Translations under genes and position numbers: made by a program
Source of the DNA: Myxococcales bacterium
GTDB lineage: Bacteria; Myxococcota_A; Polyangia; Polyangiales; Ga0077539
NCBI GenBank assembly: GCA_030652255.1
Contig: JAUSAZ010000117.1
Span: 62,001-126,000, forward strand
Length of the DNA stretch: 64,000 nucleotides
Reading direction: 5' to 3'
Shown here: piece by piece, positions 52,615 through 63,100 of the stretch
How positions within the stretch are numbered: the stretch's first letter is position 1
Layout of the letters: every line of letters begins with the position of its first letter
Notes under the pieces: model-generated
Databases searched by the model: none
What the model was told of the DNA's origin: nothing
Seen by the model: the letters and a program-made list of their open reading frames with translations, nothing else

Positions 52615-53235
52615 ATGGCGAAGCAATCCTCCGGCGCCGCGGGCGCAGTCCTCATCGTGGCCGCGTCCGTCGCCGCCTCGGTCGCCGCCACCACCTACAC
52701 GGCGCGGCCCGCCCCCTCGGCGAGCTCCACCACCACGGTGGTGCGCCCGATGCCCAACGTGCTGCGCTCGGTGCAGGAGCTCGCGCGCCTGGAGAGCGTG
52801 ACCTTCCACATGGAGCGCGTCATCGACCTGCGCGACGAGCAGGAGCACGCCTTCGGCCTCGTGCACGCCGAGGACTCCATCCTGCTGGTGGCCGTGGGTG
52901 AGGTCATCGCCGGGGTCGACCTCGCGGCGCTGCGCCCCGAGGACGTGCGCGTCGACCCGGCCACGCGACAGGTGACCCTGACGCTCCCGCGGCCGCAGGT
53001 CTTCGTGTCGCGCCTCGACAGCGAGCACACCCACGTCCACAGCCGCAGCACCGACGTGCTCGCGCGGCGCTCCGAGGCCCTGGAGTCCCGGGCGCGCCTG
53101 GAGGCCGAGCGCTCCATCACCCGCGGCGCGCTGGAGTCCGGCATCCTCGAGCGCGCGAAGACCAGCGCCGCGCAGACCGTCAGCGGCCTCGTGCGGGGCC
53201 TCGGGTTCAGCGCGGTGGAGATCCGCTGGCGCTGA
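52615..53235 (+). CDS. DUF4230 family protein
   Basis: A 206-residue membrane-anchored protein. An N-terminal hydrophobic segment (GAVLIVAASVAASVAATTYT) is followed by a soluble domain with LESVTFHMERVIDLRDEQEH, ILLVAVGEVIAGVDLAAL and VTLTLPRPQVFVSRLDSEHT, the pattern of DUF4230. Function uncharacterised. The C-terminal helix (LARRSEALESRARLEAERSI) is highly charged. It is a single gene, convergent with the low-complexity lipoprotein. Confidence 0.83.
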   Translation: MAKQSSGAAGAVLIVAASVAASVAATTYTARPAPSASSTTTVVRPMPNVLRSVQELARLESVTFHMERVIDLRDEQEHAFGLVHAEDSILLVAVGEVIAGVDLAALRPEDVRVDPATRQVTLTLPRPQVFVSRLDSEHTHVHSRSTDVLARRSEALESRARLEAERSITRGALESGILERAKTSAAQTVSGLVRGLGFSAVEIRWR

Positions 53236-53308
53236 CCGCAGTCCCGTCCACGTGACCCGTGGGCGCAGTGCATGGGCGCCCCAGGTGTCGCACGCATCGA
53301 CGTGACAC

Positions 53309-53878
53309 TCAGGGCCCGAGGTCTGCGGGGCCGACCACCGCGCCGTTGTCCGCAGGGCCGCTCGGTCCGAGGTCCGCGGGTCCGACCACCGCGCCGTTGT
53401 CCGCAGGGCCGCTCGGTCCGAGGTCCGTCGGTCCGACGATCACGCCGTTGTCCGTCGGGCCTACTCCTCCGCCGATGTCCGACGGACCGACGCCGCTGTC
53501 GGCGAAGGGACCTCCGAGGTCCTCGCTGGGGACCCCACCGTTGTCCGTCGGCGCGGGGCCGCCGTTGTCCGTGGGGCCAACCACGCCGCCGTCGGGCTGT
53601 CCGGTGCCGCCGAGGTCGTCGGGGTTGGGGTTCACCGCGCTGTCGGACTGCAAGGCGTCCGAGCGCGACCCATCCGAGAGCGATCCGTCCGACGACGACC
53701 CGTCCGACGAGCTCGCGTCGTCGTCGCCGGCCCCGCCGTCGAGCGGCGCGAAGGTCTCGCCCAGCGACCCGCCGAGGTCGGTGAAGGTCGGCGGACGCGG
53801 CGTGTCGGCGTCGCTGCAGCCGGGCGAGAGCGCGGCCAGCAGGGCGGCCAGAACGGTCCCGGAGGAGAGGGTTTTCAT
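53309..53878 (-). CDS. Low-complexity lipoprotein with 17-residue repeats
   Basis: A 189-residue predicted lipoprotein (lipobox SPGC) that is almost wholly low complexity: Asp/Ser runs (SSSDGSSSDGSLSDGS) and then repeated GPTDNG and GPADLGPSGPADNGAV units. At DNA level the C-terminal part is a 51-base tandem repeat (about two and a half copies, from 53309). No folded domain is visible, so it may be a surface spacer or decoy. Similar linkers join the anchor to the domain in several neighbouring lipoproteins, but here no domain follows. Confidence 0.65.
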   Translation of the reverse strand: MKTLSSGTVLAALLAALSPGCSDADTPRPPTFTDLGGSLGETFAPLDGGAGDDDASSSDGSSSDGSLSDGSRSDALQSDSAVNPNPDDLGGTGQPDGGVVGPTDNGGPAPTDNGGVPSEDLGGPFADSGVGPSDIGGGVGPTDNGVIVGPTDLGPSGPADNGAVVGPADLGPSGPADNGAVVGPADLGP

Positions 53879-53938
53879 GGACACACCGTCGCTGCGAAGG
53901 TCGTGCCCGGCGGCGCGTCCCCGGGGACGATGGTGCGA

Positions 53939-54622
53939 TCAACGGCTGGCGTCGGCGGGGTCGGGCGTGAAGACGAAGGGGTAGCGCACCCGCACCGAGC
54001 CGCGGCCCGGCGGCGGGCGGAAGGCCATCGCGGACATCGAGCCGCTCAGGCAGGTGGAGAAGCCCTCGTCGGAGAGCCCGCCGTCGCCGTGCTCCACGGT
54101 GACCTCGTCGACCACGCCGCCCACGCGCTCGTCGCCCACGATCACGAACTCCGTCACCGCCCTCCCCCCGACGCCCGGGTGCCGCGCGAGCAGCTGCTCG
54201 TAGCAGCCCTGCGCCATCGGCAGGAAGTCCTCGACGATGCGCTCGCGCAGGTACGCCGGGTCGACCGTTCCGCCGTCGAGGGTGGGCATCGCGGCGAAGA
54301 GCGTGGCGCCCGCGTCCATCGAGGCGTCGGCCAGCGGGAGCGACTGCAGCCAGGCCGCGAGGATGCGTCGGCGAAGGTCGTCGCGCACCGCCCGGTCGCG
54401 CACCGTCCCCGTGAGCGGACGAAACCCGCCCACCTCGGGAGCGCGCCCCAGCGGCCCCGTGGCCGTCGACCCGGCACCGCCGCCGCGCGTGACGGTGGTC
54501 TCCCCCGGGGGTGGACGCCGCGGGCCCGTCGGCGTCTCCCCGCGGCCGTACCGCCACAACGCCGCGCCCATCGCGACGAACACCACGAAGGCCGCCGCCG
54601 TCCAACCGTGCTCGCGCCGCAT
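53939..54622 (-). CDS. AgmX/PglI C-terminal domain protein
   Basis: A 227-residue protein with one N-terminal membrane helix (GWTAAAFVVFVAMGAALW) and a C-terminal AgmX/PglI-type, TonB-like domain: GCYEQLLARHPGVGGRAVTE, FVIVGDERVGGVVDEVTVE, then a second Cys in FSTCLSGSMSAMAFRPPPG. The two cysteines are the usual pair of this family. AgmX and PglI are gliding-motility-associated in Myxococcus; whether this one is cannot be told. It ends 60 bases from the low-complexity lipoprotein start on the same strand. Confidence 0.86.
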   Translation of the reverse strand: MRREHGWTAAAFVVFVAMGAALWRYGRGETPTGPRRPPPGETTVTRGGGAGSTATGPLGRAPEVGGFRPLTGTVRDRAVRDDLRRRILAAWLQSLPLADASMDAGATLFAAMPTLDGGTVDPAYLRERIVEDFLPMAQGCYEQLLARHPGVGGRAVTEFVIVGDERVGGVVDEVTVEHGDGGLSDEGFSTCLSGSMSAMAFRPPPGRGSVRVRYPFVFTPDPADASR

Positions 54623-54675
54623 GGGCGCGACGGTACAACGCCCGCCGCGAGCGTGGACCGCGTTAGCCTCCGCCC

Positions 54676-55365
54676 ATGAGCGAGGCGCGCCCCACCCACC
54701 CCATCGGCTTCGACTGGGCCCGCCTGCGACGGGTCACCGCCGACGATCCGCTGCGGGTGCTCTTCAGCGCCTGCCTCCTGGGCCACGCGACGGGCTGGGA
54801 GGGCGGCGCGTACACCGACACCCTCGCGGTGCGGCTCGCCGGTCTCCCGACGGTGCGCAGCGTCCATTTCTGCCCCGAGAACGCGACCCTCGGGACGCCG
54901 CGCCCGCTCACCACGCTCTACGACGGGCACGGCCGCGACGTGCTCGCCGGTCGCGCCCGCGTGCTGGAGACGACCGGCCGCGACGTGACGCGCGAGCTGG
55001 TTCGCGGCGCCGAGGAGATGCTCGCCGTGGCCCGCCGCGCAGACGTCGAGCTCGCGGTGATGCTCGACGTGAGCGACTCGTGCGGCAGCCACGCGGTGTA
55101 CCTCGGCGCCCCCGAAGATCGCCGCTACCAGAAGGGCCCCGGCGTCGCCGCCGCGACGCTCCTGGGCGCCGGGGTGCCGGTGCTGGCCCAGCGCGACCAC
55201 GCCACGCTCCAGCGCCTCATCGCGGCCCTCGACCCGGGCTTCGCGCCCGACCCGGCGGCCTTCGATTTCGTCGAGCACCCCTGGTACCGCGACTACTTCG
55301 CCGACGGCCCGGTGGGCCTCCCCCTCGCGGACTACGAGCGGGCGAAGCGCGAGCGCGAGGGGTGA
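54676..55365 (+). CDS. DUF523 family protein
   Basis: A 229-residue DUF523 (YbbK-like) protein. Conserved blocks include FSACLLGHATGWEGGAY, FCPENATLGTPRPLTTL, RDVTRELVRGAEEML and DVSDSCGSHAVY, the last corresponding to the SPSCG block of the family. Cysteines in SACLLG, FCPE and DSCG may bind a metal or act in chemistry. Function unproven. A 23-residue N-terminal extension precedes the usual start (LRVLFSACL), fitting ATG 54676. Confidence 0.85.
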   Translation: MSEARPTHPIGFDWARLRRVTADDPLRVLFSACLLGHATGWEGGAYTDTLAVRLAGLPTVRSVHFCPENATLGTPRPLTTLYDGHGRDVLAGRARVLETTGRDVTRELVRGAEEMLAVARRADVELAVMLDVSDSCGSHAVYLGAPEDRRYQKGPGVAAATLLGAGVPVLAQRDHATLQRLIAALDPGFAPDPAAFDFVEHPWYRDYFADGPVGLPLADYERAKREREG

Positions 55366-55436
55366 CGCACCTTGCGCCCCTCGCAGCCAGGCATATACAC
55401 CGGCCGATGGGCCGTTCGGCCGCCGACATCGGAGCG

Positions 55437-55442
55437 AAGGAG
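55437..55442 (+). promoter_or_regulatory. Ribosome binding site of the cupin gene
   Basis: AAGGAG lies 8 bases before ATG 55451. It is the clearest Shine-Dalgarno sequence in this half of the window and supports the chosen start. Confidence 0.7.
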
Positions 55443-55450
55443 TTGTCGAC

Positions 55451-55936
55451 ATGAGTGAAGACGAGAAGGCAGGTCCGATCGCGGTACGGGCCGCCGACGC
55501 CCCGCCGCGGGTGAAGCCCTCCAACTACCCGGAGCCGTTCTTCAGCCGCATGGCGAAGCGCGAGAAGCGTCCGCTCGGCGACCTCTTCGGCCTCAAGAAC
55601 TTCGGCGTCAACCTCACGAGGCTGTCGCCCGGCGGCGAGTCGGCACTGCTCCATCGTCACAGCCGACAGGACGAGTTCATCTTCATCCTGCAGGGCGAGC
55701 CGACGCTCGTCACCGACGCCGGGGAGATGACCCTCGGGCCCGGGATGTGCGCGGGCTTTCCCGCCCAGGGCGTGGCCCACCAGCTGGTCAACCGCACCGA
55801 CGCAGACGCGGTGTTCCTGGAGATCGGCGACCGCACCAGCGGAGACGAAGGCAGCTATCCCGGCGACGACCTCCGCGCCGCGCTGGGCGCCGATGGGAAG
55901 TGGCAGTTCACCCACAAGGACGGGCGGCCGTACTGA
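55451..55936 (+). CDS. Cupin-domain protein
   Basis: A 161-residue single-domain cupin. Metal-binding motif 1 reads LLHRHSRQDEFIFILQGE and motif 2 reads FPAQGVAHQLVNRT, giving two histidines (HRH) with the Glu in the first motif and one histidine in the second. No signal peptide. Such proteins range from isomerases to sugar-binding proteins, and the sequence does not specify which. It converges on the second RND pump gene, 17 bases apart. Confidence 0.88.
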   Translation: MSEDEKAGPIAVRAADAPPRVKPSNYPEPFFSRMAKREKRPLGDLFGLKNFGVNLTRLSPGGESALLHRHSRQDEFIFILQGEPTLVTDAGEMTLGPGMCAGFPAQGVAHQLVNRTDADAVFLEIGDRTSGDEGSYPGDDLRAALGADGKWQFTHKDGRPY

Positions 55937-55953
55937 CCGGGACCGCCGACCCC

Positions 55954-58900
55954 CTACTGGCCGCGCGGTCCGTCGATGAGGTCTTCCCCGACGGCTGAGG
56001 TCCCTCCCTCCATCGGCGCCTTCCGGCGCCGCGTGAAGCGGTCGAGCGCCAGGTAGATCACCGGCGTCGTGAACAGCGTCAGCATCTGCGACACCAGCAA
56101 TCCCCCCACGATGGCGATGCCCAGCGGGCGGCGAAGCTCGGCCCCGGTGCCGGTGCCCAGCGCGAGCGGCAGCGCGCCCAGCAGCGCCGCCATCGTGGTC
56201 ATCATGATGGGCCGGAAGCGCAGCAGGCACGCCTTGCGGATCGACGCCTCCGCGGTGAGCCCCTCCGTCCGCTCGGCCTCCAGGGCGAAGTCGATCATCA
56301 TGATGGCGTTCTTCTTCACGATGCCGATGAGCAGCACCACGCCGACGAGGGCGATCACGCTGAACTCCGTGCCCGTGAGCAGCAGCGCCGCGAGCGCGCC
56401 CACCCCCGCCGACGGGAGCGTCGACAGGATCGTGATCGGGTGCACGAGGCTCTCGTAGAGCATCCCGAGCACGAGGTAGACGGCGATGAGGGCCGCGAGG
56501 ATGAGCATGGGCTGGGTCTTGAGCGAGGCCTGGAAGGCCTGCGCCGTCCCGCGGAAGCTCGCCCGCACGCCCGCGGGCATGCCGATGCGCCGCTCGGCCG
56601 CCGCGATGGCGTCGACGGCCTGTCCCAGCGACACGCCCGGCGCCAGGTTGAAGGACAGCGTCACCGCCGGAAACTGCCCCTGGTGGTTGACCGACAGCGG
56701 CAGCACCCCCGGCGTCGCCCGCGCGATGGCCCCCAGCGGCACCAGCGCCGTGCCGCGGCCCCGCACGTACACCCGCTCGATGGACTCCGGGCCCTGCTGC
56801 ATCGACGCGGGCGCCTCCAGGATCACCCGGTAGTGGTTGAGCTCGGTGTGGGTCACCGCGACCTGGCGCTGCGCGAAGGCGTCGGCCAGGGTCTCGTCGA
56901 CGGCCTGCATCGAGACCCCCAGCCGCGCGGCCGTGTCCCGGTCGACCTCGATCGCGAGCGAGAGCCCGGAGTTCTCCTGGTCGGTGGCCACGTCGCGCAG
57001 CTCGCGCACGCCGCGCAGGGCCGTGAGCAGCCGCGGCGCCCACACGCGCAGCTCGTCGAGGTTGGCGTCCTCCAGGGTGTACTGGTACTGCGTGCGCGAC
57101 GCCCTCCCCCCGATGCGGACGTCCTGCACCGACTGGAGGTACACGGTGATCCCCTGCACGCGGCCGAGGGTGCGGCGCAGCCGGGCGATCACCTCGTCGG
57201 CGCTGGCGGTGCGGGCGGGCTTCGCGCGCAGCTGCACGAAGAGCGAGCCCGACGAGCCGCGGGCCCCGCCGCCGCCGCCGATGAAGGCCACCGAGTGGTG
57301 CACGTCGGGGTCGACGAGCACGGCGCGGGCGACGCGCTCCAGACGGCCGCGGGCGGTGAGGAAGGAGACGTCCTGCGGGGCCTCCGCGGAGCCGTTGAGC
57401 TGGCCGCTGTCCTGCTGGGGGAAGAGCCCCTTCGGGATGACGTACCCGAGGTACCCGGTGAGGGCGACGGCGCAGAGCGTGACCAGCAGGGTGATCCGTC
57501 GGTGGCGCAGCACCAGGTCGAGCCCCGACTCGTAGGCGCCCAGCATCGCGTTGAACCCGCGCTCGGAGGCGCGGTAGAGCCACCCGTGGTCGTGGCCCGC
57601 CTCGGACCGTAACAGGCGCGCGCACATGGCGGGCGTCACCGTGAGGGAGACCACGGCGGAGAGCGCGATGGCCACGCTCAGGGTCACCGCGAACTCGCGA
57701 AACAGCCGCCCCACGATGCCGCCCATCAGCAGGATGGGGATGAACACCGCGAGCAGCGACACGGTGATCGACACGATGGTGAAGCCGATCTGCTTCGCGC
57801 CCTTGAGGGCGGCCTCGACGGGGCCGTCGCCCTCCTCGATGTAGCGGGCGATGTTCTCGGTCACCACGATGGCGTCGTCGACGACGAAGCCCGTCGAGAC
57901 CGTGAGGGCCATCAGCGACAGGTTGTTGAGCGAGTACCCGAGCAGGTGCATCAGCCCGAAGGTGCCCACGAGCGAGAGCGGCACGGCCACGCTGGGGATG
58001 AGCGTCGCCCGCGCGCTGCGAAGGAACGCGAACACCACCAGCACCACCAGCGCCACGCTGATGAGCAGCGACTCCTCGACCTCGCGCACCGACGCCCGGA
58101 TGGTGGTCGCGCGGTCGACCGCCACCTCCACCTGGATGGACGGGGAGATCGCCGCCGTGAGGGTGGGCAGCAGCGCGCGCACCCGGGCGATGACGTCGAT
58201 GACGTTGGCCCCGGGCTCCTTGCGGATGATGAGCACCACCGCGCGGTGGCCGTCGGCCCAGGCCGCGGCGCGGTTGTTCTCCACGTCGTCGAGCACCCGG
58301 GCGACGTCGCGCAGGCGCACGGCGCCGCCGTCGCGCCAGGCCAGCACCAGGGGCTCGAAGGCCGCCGCGCCGAAGAGCTGGTCGTTGGGCTCGATGGCGA
58401 GGGAGCGGGTGGCGCCGGACACCGACCCGGTGGCCTGATCGACGGTGGCGCGCGCGAGGGCGGTGCGCACATCCTCCAGGGAGAGCCCGACGCCAGCGAG
58501 CGCGACCGGGTCGGCCTGCACGCGCACCGCGGGCTGCTGGCCGCCGCCGACCATCACCTGCCCGACGCCCTCGACCCGGGAGATGCGCTGCGCGAGCACG
58601 GTGTTGGCCTCGTCGAAGAGCCGCGGGAGCGGCACCTCGTCGGAGGTCAGCGACACGATCATGACGGGCGCGTCGGAGGGGTTGAAGTTGCGGAAGCTCG
58701 GCCGGTTGGGGAGCCCCGGCGGCAGCTCGCCGAGGGCGGCGTTGATGGCCGCCTGCACGTCGCGCGAGGCGTCGGCCACGTCGCGGTCGAGGTCGAACTG
58801 GAGCGTGATGCTGGTCGACCCGAGCGAGCTGCTGGAGGTCATCTCGGCGACGCCGGGGATGCGCCCGAGGCGGCGCTCGAGGGGCGTGGCGACCGCCGAG

Positions 58901-59079
58901 GCCATGATCTCGGGGCTCGCGCCGGGCAGCGCGGCGCTCACGGAGAGGGTGGGAAAATCCACCCGCGGCAACGGCGAGACCGGGAGCTGGGTGTACGCCG
59001 CCGCGCCGCCGAGCAGCACCGCGAGCGCGAGCAGCGCCGTCGCGACGGGCCGGTGGACGAAGGGCGACGAGAGGCTCAC
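55954..59079 (-). CDS. RND efflux permease, MdtC-like
   Basis: A 1041-residue RND-family inner-membrane pump. The proton-relay helix has the paired Asp (STGFVVDDAIVVTENI), and the opposing helix has Lys (GIVKKNAIMMIDFALEAE). The two periplasmic porter halves and a 12-helix layout fit the length. It is closely related to the RND permease at 60101-63184, and the pair downstream of a fusion protein resembles MdtB/MdtC, which work as a mixed trimer. The Uma2-family gene separates the two, starting 55 bases after the upstream pump's stop and ending 24 bases before this start. Confidence 0.94.
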   Translation of the reverse strand: MSLSSPFVHRPVATALLALAVLLGGAAAYTQLPVSPLPRVDFPTLSVSAALPGASPEIMASAVATPLERRLGRIPGVAEMTSSSSLGSTSITLQFDLDRDVADASRDVQAAINAALGELPPGLPNRPSFRNFNPSDAPVMIVSLTSDEVPLPRLFDEANTVLAQRISRVEGVGQVMVGGGQQPAVRVQADPVALAGVGLSLEDVRTALARATVDQATGSVSGATRSLAIEPNDQLFGAAAFEPLVLAWRDGGAVRLRDVARVLDDVENNRAAAWADGHRAVVLIIRKEPGANVIDVIARVRALLPTLTAAISPSIQVEVAVDRATTIRASVREVEESLLISVALVVLVVFAFLRSARATLIPSVAVPLSLVGTFGLMHLLGYSLNNLSLMALTVSTGFVVDDAIVVTENIARYIEEGDGPVEAALKGAKQIGFTIVSITVSLLAVFIPILLMGGIVGRLFREFAVTLSVAIALSAVVSLTVTPAMCARLLRSEAGHDHGWLYRASERGFNAMLGAYESGLDLVLRHRRITLLVTLCAVALTGYLGYVIPKGLFPQQDSGQLNGSAEAPQDVSFLTARGRLERVARAVLVDPDVHHSVAFIGGGGGARGSSGSLFVQLRAKPARTASADEVIARLRRTLGRVQGITVYLQSVQDVRIGGRASRTQYQYTLEDANLDELRVWAPRLLTALRGVRELRDVATDQENSGLSLAIEVDRDTAARLGVSMQAVDETLADAFAQRQVAVTHTELNHYRVILEAPASMQQGPESIERVYVRGRGTALVPLGAIARATPGVLPLSVNHQGQFPAVTLSFNLAPGVSLGQAVDAIAAAERRIGMPAGVRASFRGTAQAFQASLKTQPMLILAALIAVYLVLGMLYESLVHPITILSTLPSAGVGALAALLLTGTEFSVIALVGVVLLIGIVKKNAIMMIDFALEAERTEGLTAEASIRKACLLRFRPIMMTTMAALLGALPLALGTGTGAELRRPLGIAIVGGLLVSQMLTLFTTPVIYLALDRFTRRRKAPMEGGTSAVGEDLIDGPRGQ

Positions 59080-59103
59080 GGCCCCGCCCCGAGCGGTGAC
59101 GGT

Positions 59104-60045
59104 CTACGCGAGGATCGCATCGGCGGAGTCGGCAGAGAACGCGCGTTCGGCCCAGGTCGCGAGCACCGCGGCGTCGCCCTCGCTCGCGACCCGCGCGGAC
59201 TGGGCCGCGGTGAGGGTGATCCCGCGGAGCGCGCAGGTCTGGAGGACGCCGCGCGCGAGCGTCGCCTGCACCCGCACGAGACGATCGAGGGCGTCGTCGC
59301 GCGCCCGGGCGGCCTCGTCGCGCGCCCGGGCGGCCTCGTCGCGCTCCAGCTGCCGCTCGTCGACGAGCGACTGGAGGCGCGTCACGAGCTCGGACTCCGT
59401 CGGCACCATCGACTGGTTGGCGAAGAAGCGCAGGCGGTTGTGAGCGACCGCGAGGTCGAGGCCGAGCACCGCCGAGCGGAGGTATCCCCCTTGCGGGATG
59501 ATGGGCACGTAGCTCTGCGCCGCGGGCTCCGGGAGGCGCCACCCGCGCAGGGCGCCGCTGCGGCAGTCGTAGCTGAAGTACTCCGGGATACGCAGGCGGG
59601 CGTAGTCGAGAACGTTCTCGACGAGGTCCTTGTGCTTGCGGCCGAGGTTGCGTACCTCGACGACGACGTCGACGCCGCGCTTCTCGTCCATGACGACCCA
59701 CCGCTCGGGCTCGTAGTCGGGGTCGCAGTCCATCACCGCGAGCACGTCGGGCACGATCACCGCCTCTCCGGGGTAGAGCACCGCGAGCTCGTTCGCCAGC
59801 AGGACCCCCCGGCCGAGGCGTCGGAAGTGCGCGTCGAGGTCCGCGGCGACGCCGGCCTTGCGCTTGGAGTGCCGCACGCCCTCGCTCATCGCCTCGCGGT
59901 ACTCGTCGAGCACCGCCTCGATGGCCTCCGCGGCGGCCTCGCGCTGCGCCGGGGTGAGGCCCGCCCAGGTCTCGGCGTCCGGCACCCGGATCCGGGGGTC
60001 GTCCCACACGCGGGGGCGCTGCGACGGTAGCGGCGGAAAGGTCAT
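59104..60045 (-). CDS. Uma2-family (DUF820) endonuclease-fold protein
   Basis: A 313-residue Uma2/DUF820 protein. The nuclease-like core shows Asp100 (VPDVLAV) and Glu130 (DVVVEVRN), as in PD-(D/E)XK folds of this family. The C-terminal third has a coiled-coil stretch of RDEAARA heptads encoded by two exact-length 21-base repeats at 59299-59340, absent from shorter relatives. No DNA target is known for the family. It lies between the two RND pump genes in the same orientation, an unusual place for it and a possible insertion. Confidence 0.88.
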   Translation of the reverse strand: MTFPPLPSQRPRVWDDPRIRVPDAETWAGLTPAQREAAAEAIEAVLDEYREAMSEGVRHSKRKAGVAADLDAHFRRLGRGVLLANELAVLYPGEAVIVPDVLAVMDCDPDYEPERWVVMDEKRGVDVVVEVRNLGRKHKDLVENVLDYARLRIPEYFSYDCRSGALRGWRLPEPAAQSYVPIIPQGGYLRSAVLGLDLAVAHNRLRFFANQSMVPTESELVTRLQSLVDERQLERDEAARARDEAARARDDALDRLVRVQATLARGVLQTCALRGITLTAAQSARVASEGDAAVLATWAERAFSADSADAILA

Positions 60046-60100
60046 GACGTCCGATGATAGTCCAGGTGCGCGCGGCCGAAGCGCCCGTCGGCGCGAGCGC

Positions 60101-63100
60101 TCACTGCCCCCGCCACGGCTTGCGGGCCACCCAGGCGCGGGCCCGCTCCATGTAGAGGTAGATCACCGGCGTGGTGAACAGCGTGAGCACCTGCGACACC
60201 AGCAGGCCGCCGACGATGGCGACCCCCAGCGGGCGCCGCAGCTCCGAGCCCGTGCCGCTGCCAAGCGCGAGCGGCAGCGCGCCCAGCAGCGCCGCCATGG
60301 TGGTCATCATGATGGGCCGGAAGCGCAGCAGCGAGGCCTTGTGGATGGCCTCCTGCGGCGAGAGCCCCTCCGTCCGCTCGGCCTCCAGGGCGAAGTCGAT
60401 CATCATGATGGCGTTCTTCTTCACGATGCCGATGAGCAGCACGACGCCGATGAGGGCGATCACGCTGAACTCCGTGCCCGTGAGCAGCAGCGCCGCGAAG
60501 GCGCCCACCCCCGCCGACGGCAGCGTCGACAGGATCGTGATCGGGTGGATGAAGCTCTCGTAGAGCACGCCCAGCACGATGTAGACGGCGATGAGGGCCG
60601 CGAGGATGAGCACGGCCTGGCTCTCCAGCGACTCCTGGAAGGCCTGCGCCGCGCCCTGAAACTGCGCGCGGATGCTCGGCGGCATCCCGATGCGCCGCTC
60701 GGCCGCCGCGATGAGCTCGACGGCGTCGCCGAGGGAGGTCCCGGGCGCCAGGTTGAAGGACAGCGTGACCACCGGAAACTGCCCCTGGTGCATCACCGCG
60801 AGGCGCGACGGGCGCTCCTCGAAGCGGCAGAAGGCCGAGAGCGGCACCTGGCCGCCGTCCTGGGCGCGCACGTACAGCCGCTCCAGCGCGCGGGCGTCGC
60901 GCTGGTGCTCCGGGCTCAGCTCCAGGATCACCCGGTACTGGTTGAGCTGCGTGAAGATGAGCGACGCCTGCCGCTGCCCGAAGGCGTCGTAGAGGGTGTC
61001 GTCGATGGCCTGCGCCGTGACGCCCATGCGCGAGGCGGTGTCGCGGTCGACGTCGACGGCCAGCGCGAGGCCCGACCCCTGGAGGTCGCTGGTGAGGTCG
61101 CGCAGCCCGCGGAGCTCGCGCATGAGCCGCGGCGCCCACTCGGCGAGCTCGTCGGGGTCGGAGTCCTCGAGGGTGTACTGGTACTGCGTGCGGGCGGTGC
61201 GGGTGTCCACCTGGAGGTCCTGCACGGCCTGGAGGTAGACGCTCACGCCCTCGACGCGGCGCAGGTTGCGCTGTAGCCGCGCGATGACCGCCTCCGCGTC
61301 GGCCTCGCGCTCGGCCCGCGGCTTGAGGGTGATCGAGAGCCGTCCGGTGTTGGGCGTCGGGTTGGTTCCGTCGGCCCCGATGAACGACACCACGCTGGCC
61401 ACGTCGGGGTCGCGCCGCGCCACGTCGGCCACCGCCTGCTGGCGCTCGCTCATGCGCTCGAACGACACCTCCGGCGACGCCTCCGTCACGCCCACGATGA
61501 GCCCGGTGTCCTGCTGCGGGAAGAAGCCCTTCGGGACCGCCACCGCGAGCAGGGCCGTGAGCCCCACCGTGGCGAGGGTCGAGAGCAGCGTCACCCGCTG
61601 GTGCGCGAACACCCATTTCAGCCCCGCGTCGTAGGCCGCGCTGGTGGCGTCCCAGGCGCGCTCGGAGAGCCTGTAGAGCCGCCCCCGCTGCTCGGGCGGG
61701 GCTTCGGGCTTGAGCAGGTACGCGGCCATCATCGGGGTGAGCGTGAGGGAAAGCACCGCCGACACCCCGATGGCCGCCGCGAGGGTCACCGCAAACTCGC
61801 GAAAGAGCCGCCCGATGATGCCGCCCATGAAGAGCAGCGGGATGAGCACCGCCACCAGCGACACGGTGAGCGACACGATGGTGAAGCCGATCTGCTTCGC
61901 CCCCTTGAGGGCGGCCTCGAAGGGCTCGTCGCCCTCCTCGATGTGCCGGGCGATGTTCTCGGTCACCACGATGGCGTCGTCGACGACGAAGCCCGTCGAG
62001 ATGGTGAGGGCCATCAGCGTGAGGTTGTTGAGCGAGTACCCGAGCGCGTACATCACGCCGAAGGTGCCCACGAGCGAGAGCGGCACGGCCACGCCGGGGA
62101 TCACCGTCGCCCGCACGTTGCGCAGGAAGAAGAAGATCACCAGCACCACGAGGCCGATGGTGAGCGCGAGGGTGAACTCCACATCCTCGACCGAGGCGCG
62201 GATGGTCTCCGTGCGGTCGCTGACGATGTTCACCTCCACGCCCTGCGGGAGCGCGGCCCGCAGCCGTGGGAGCAGCTCCTTGATGCGGTCGGTGACGTCG
62301 ATGATGTTGGCGCCGGGCTGGCGCTGCACGCTCAGGATGATCGCCCGCTGCCCGTTGGCCCAGCCCGCGAGCTGGGCGTTCTCCGCGGCGTCGACCACCG
62401 TCGCGACCTCGCGCAGCCGGATGGGCGCGCCCTCGCGGTAGGCCAGCACGATCGAGCGGAAGCCCTCCGCGGAGGTGATCTGGTCGTTGGTGGCGAGCGT
62501 GTAGTTCTGCCGCGGGCCGTCGATGTTCCCGGCGGGCTGGTGCACGTTGGCGGCGGCGATGGCGGCGCGCACGTCCTCCAGGGTGAGGTCGGTGCCTGCC
62601 AGGGCGGCCGGGTCGACCTGCACCCGCACGGCGGGCTTCTGCCGACCGTTGAGGGTGACCAGGCCCACGCCCACCACCTGCGAGATCTTCTGCGCGAGGA
62701 TGGAGTCGGCCTGGTCGTCGACCTGCGTGAGCGGGAGCGAGCGCGACGTGACCGCGAGCGTGAGCACCGGCGTGTCGGCGGGGTTGCTGCGGCTGTAGGT
62801 CGGCGGCGACGGGAGCGTGCGCGGCAGCAGCGACGAGGCCGCGTTGATGGCCGCCTGGACGTCCTGCTCGGCCGCCGCGATGGGCCGGTCGAGGCTGAAT
62901 TGCAGGGTGATCTGCGACGTCCCGTAGCTGCTCATGGACGTCATCTGCGAGAGGCCCGCGATGGCCCCGAGCTGGCGTTCGAGCGCGCTGGTGACCGACG
63001 AGGCCATGGTCTCGGCGCTCGCGCCGGGGAGCGCCGTCGCCACCACGATGGTGGGGTAGTCGACCTGCGGCAGCGGCGCGACGGGCAGCTGCCAGAACGC

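Noticed and set aside
55217..60007. Very long minus-strand open frame of about 1,600 codons
   Set aside because: It is a shadow of the RND pump and Uma2 genes in another frame; GC-rich third positions keep such frames open, and the composition is Arg/Ala/Pro only.
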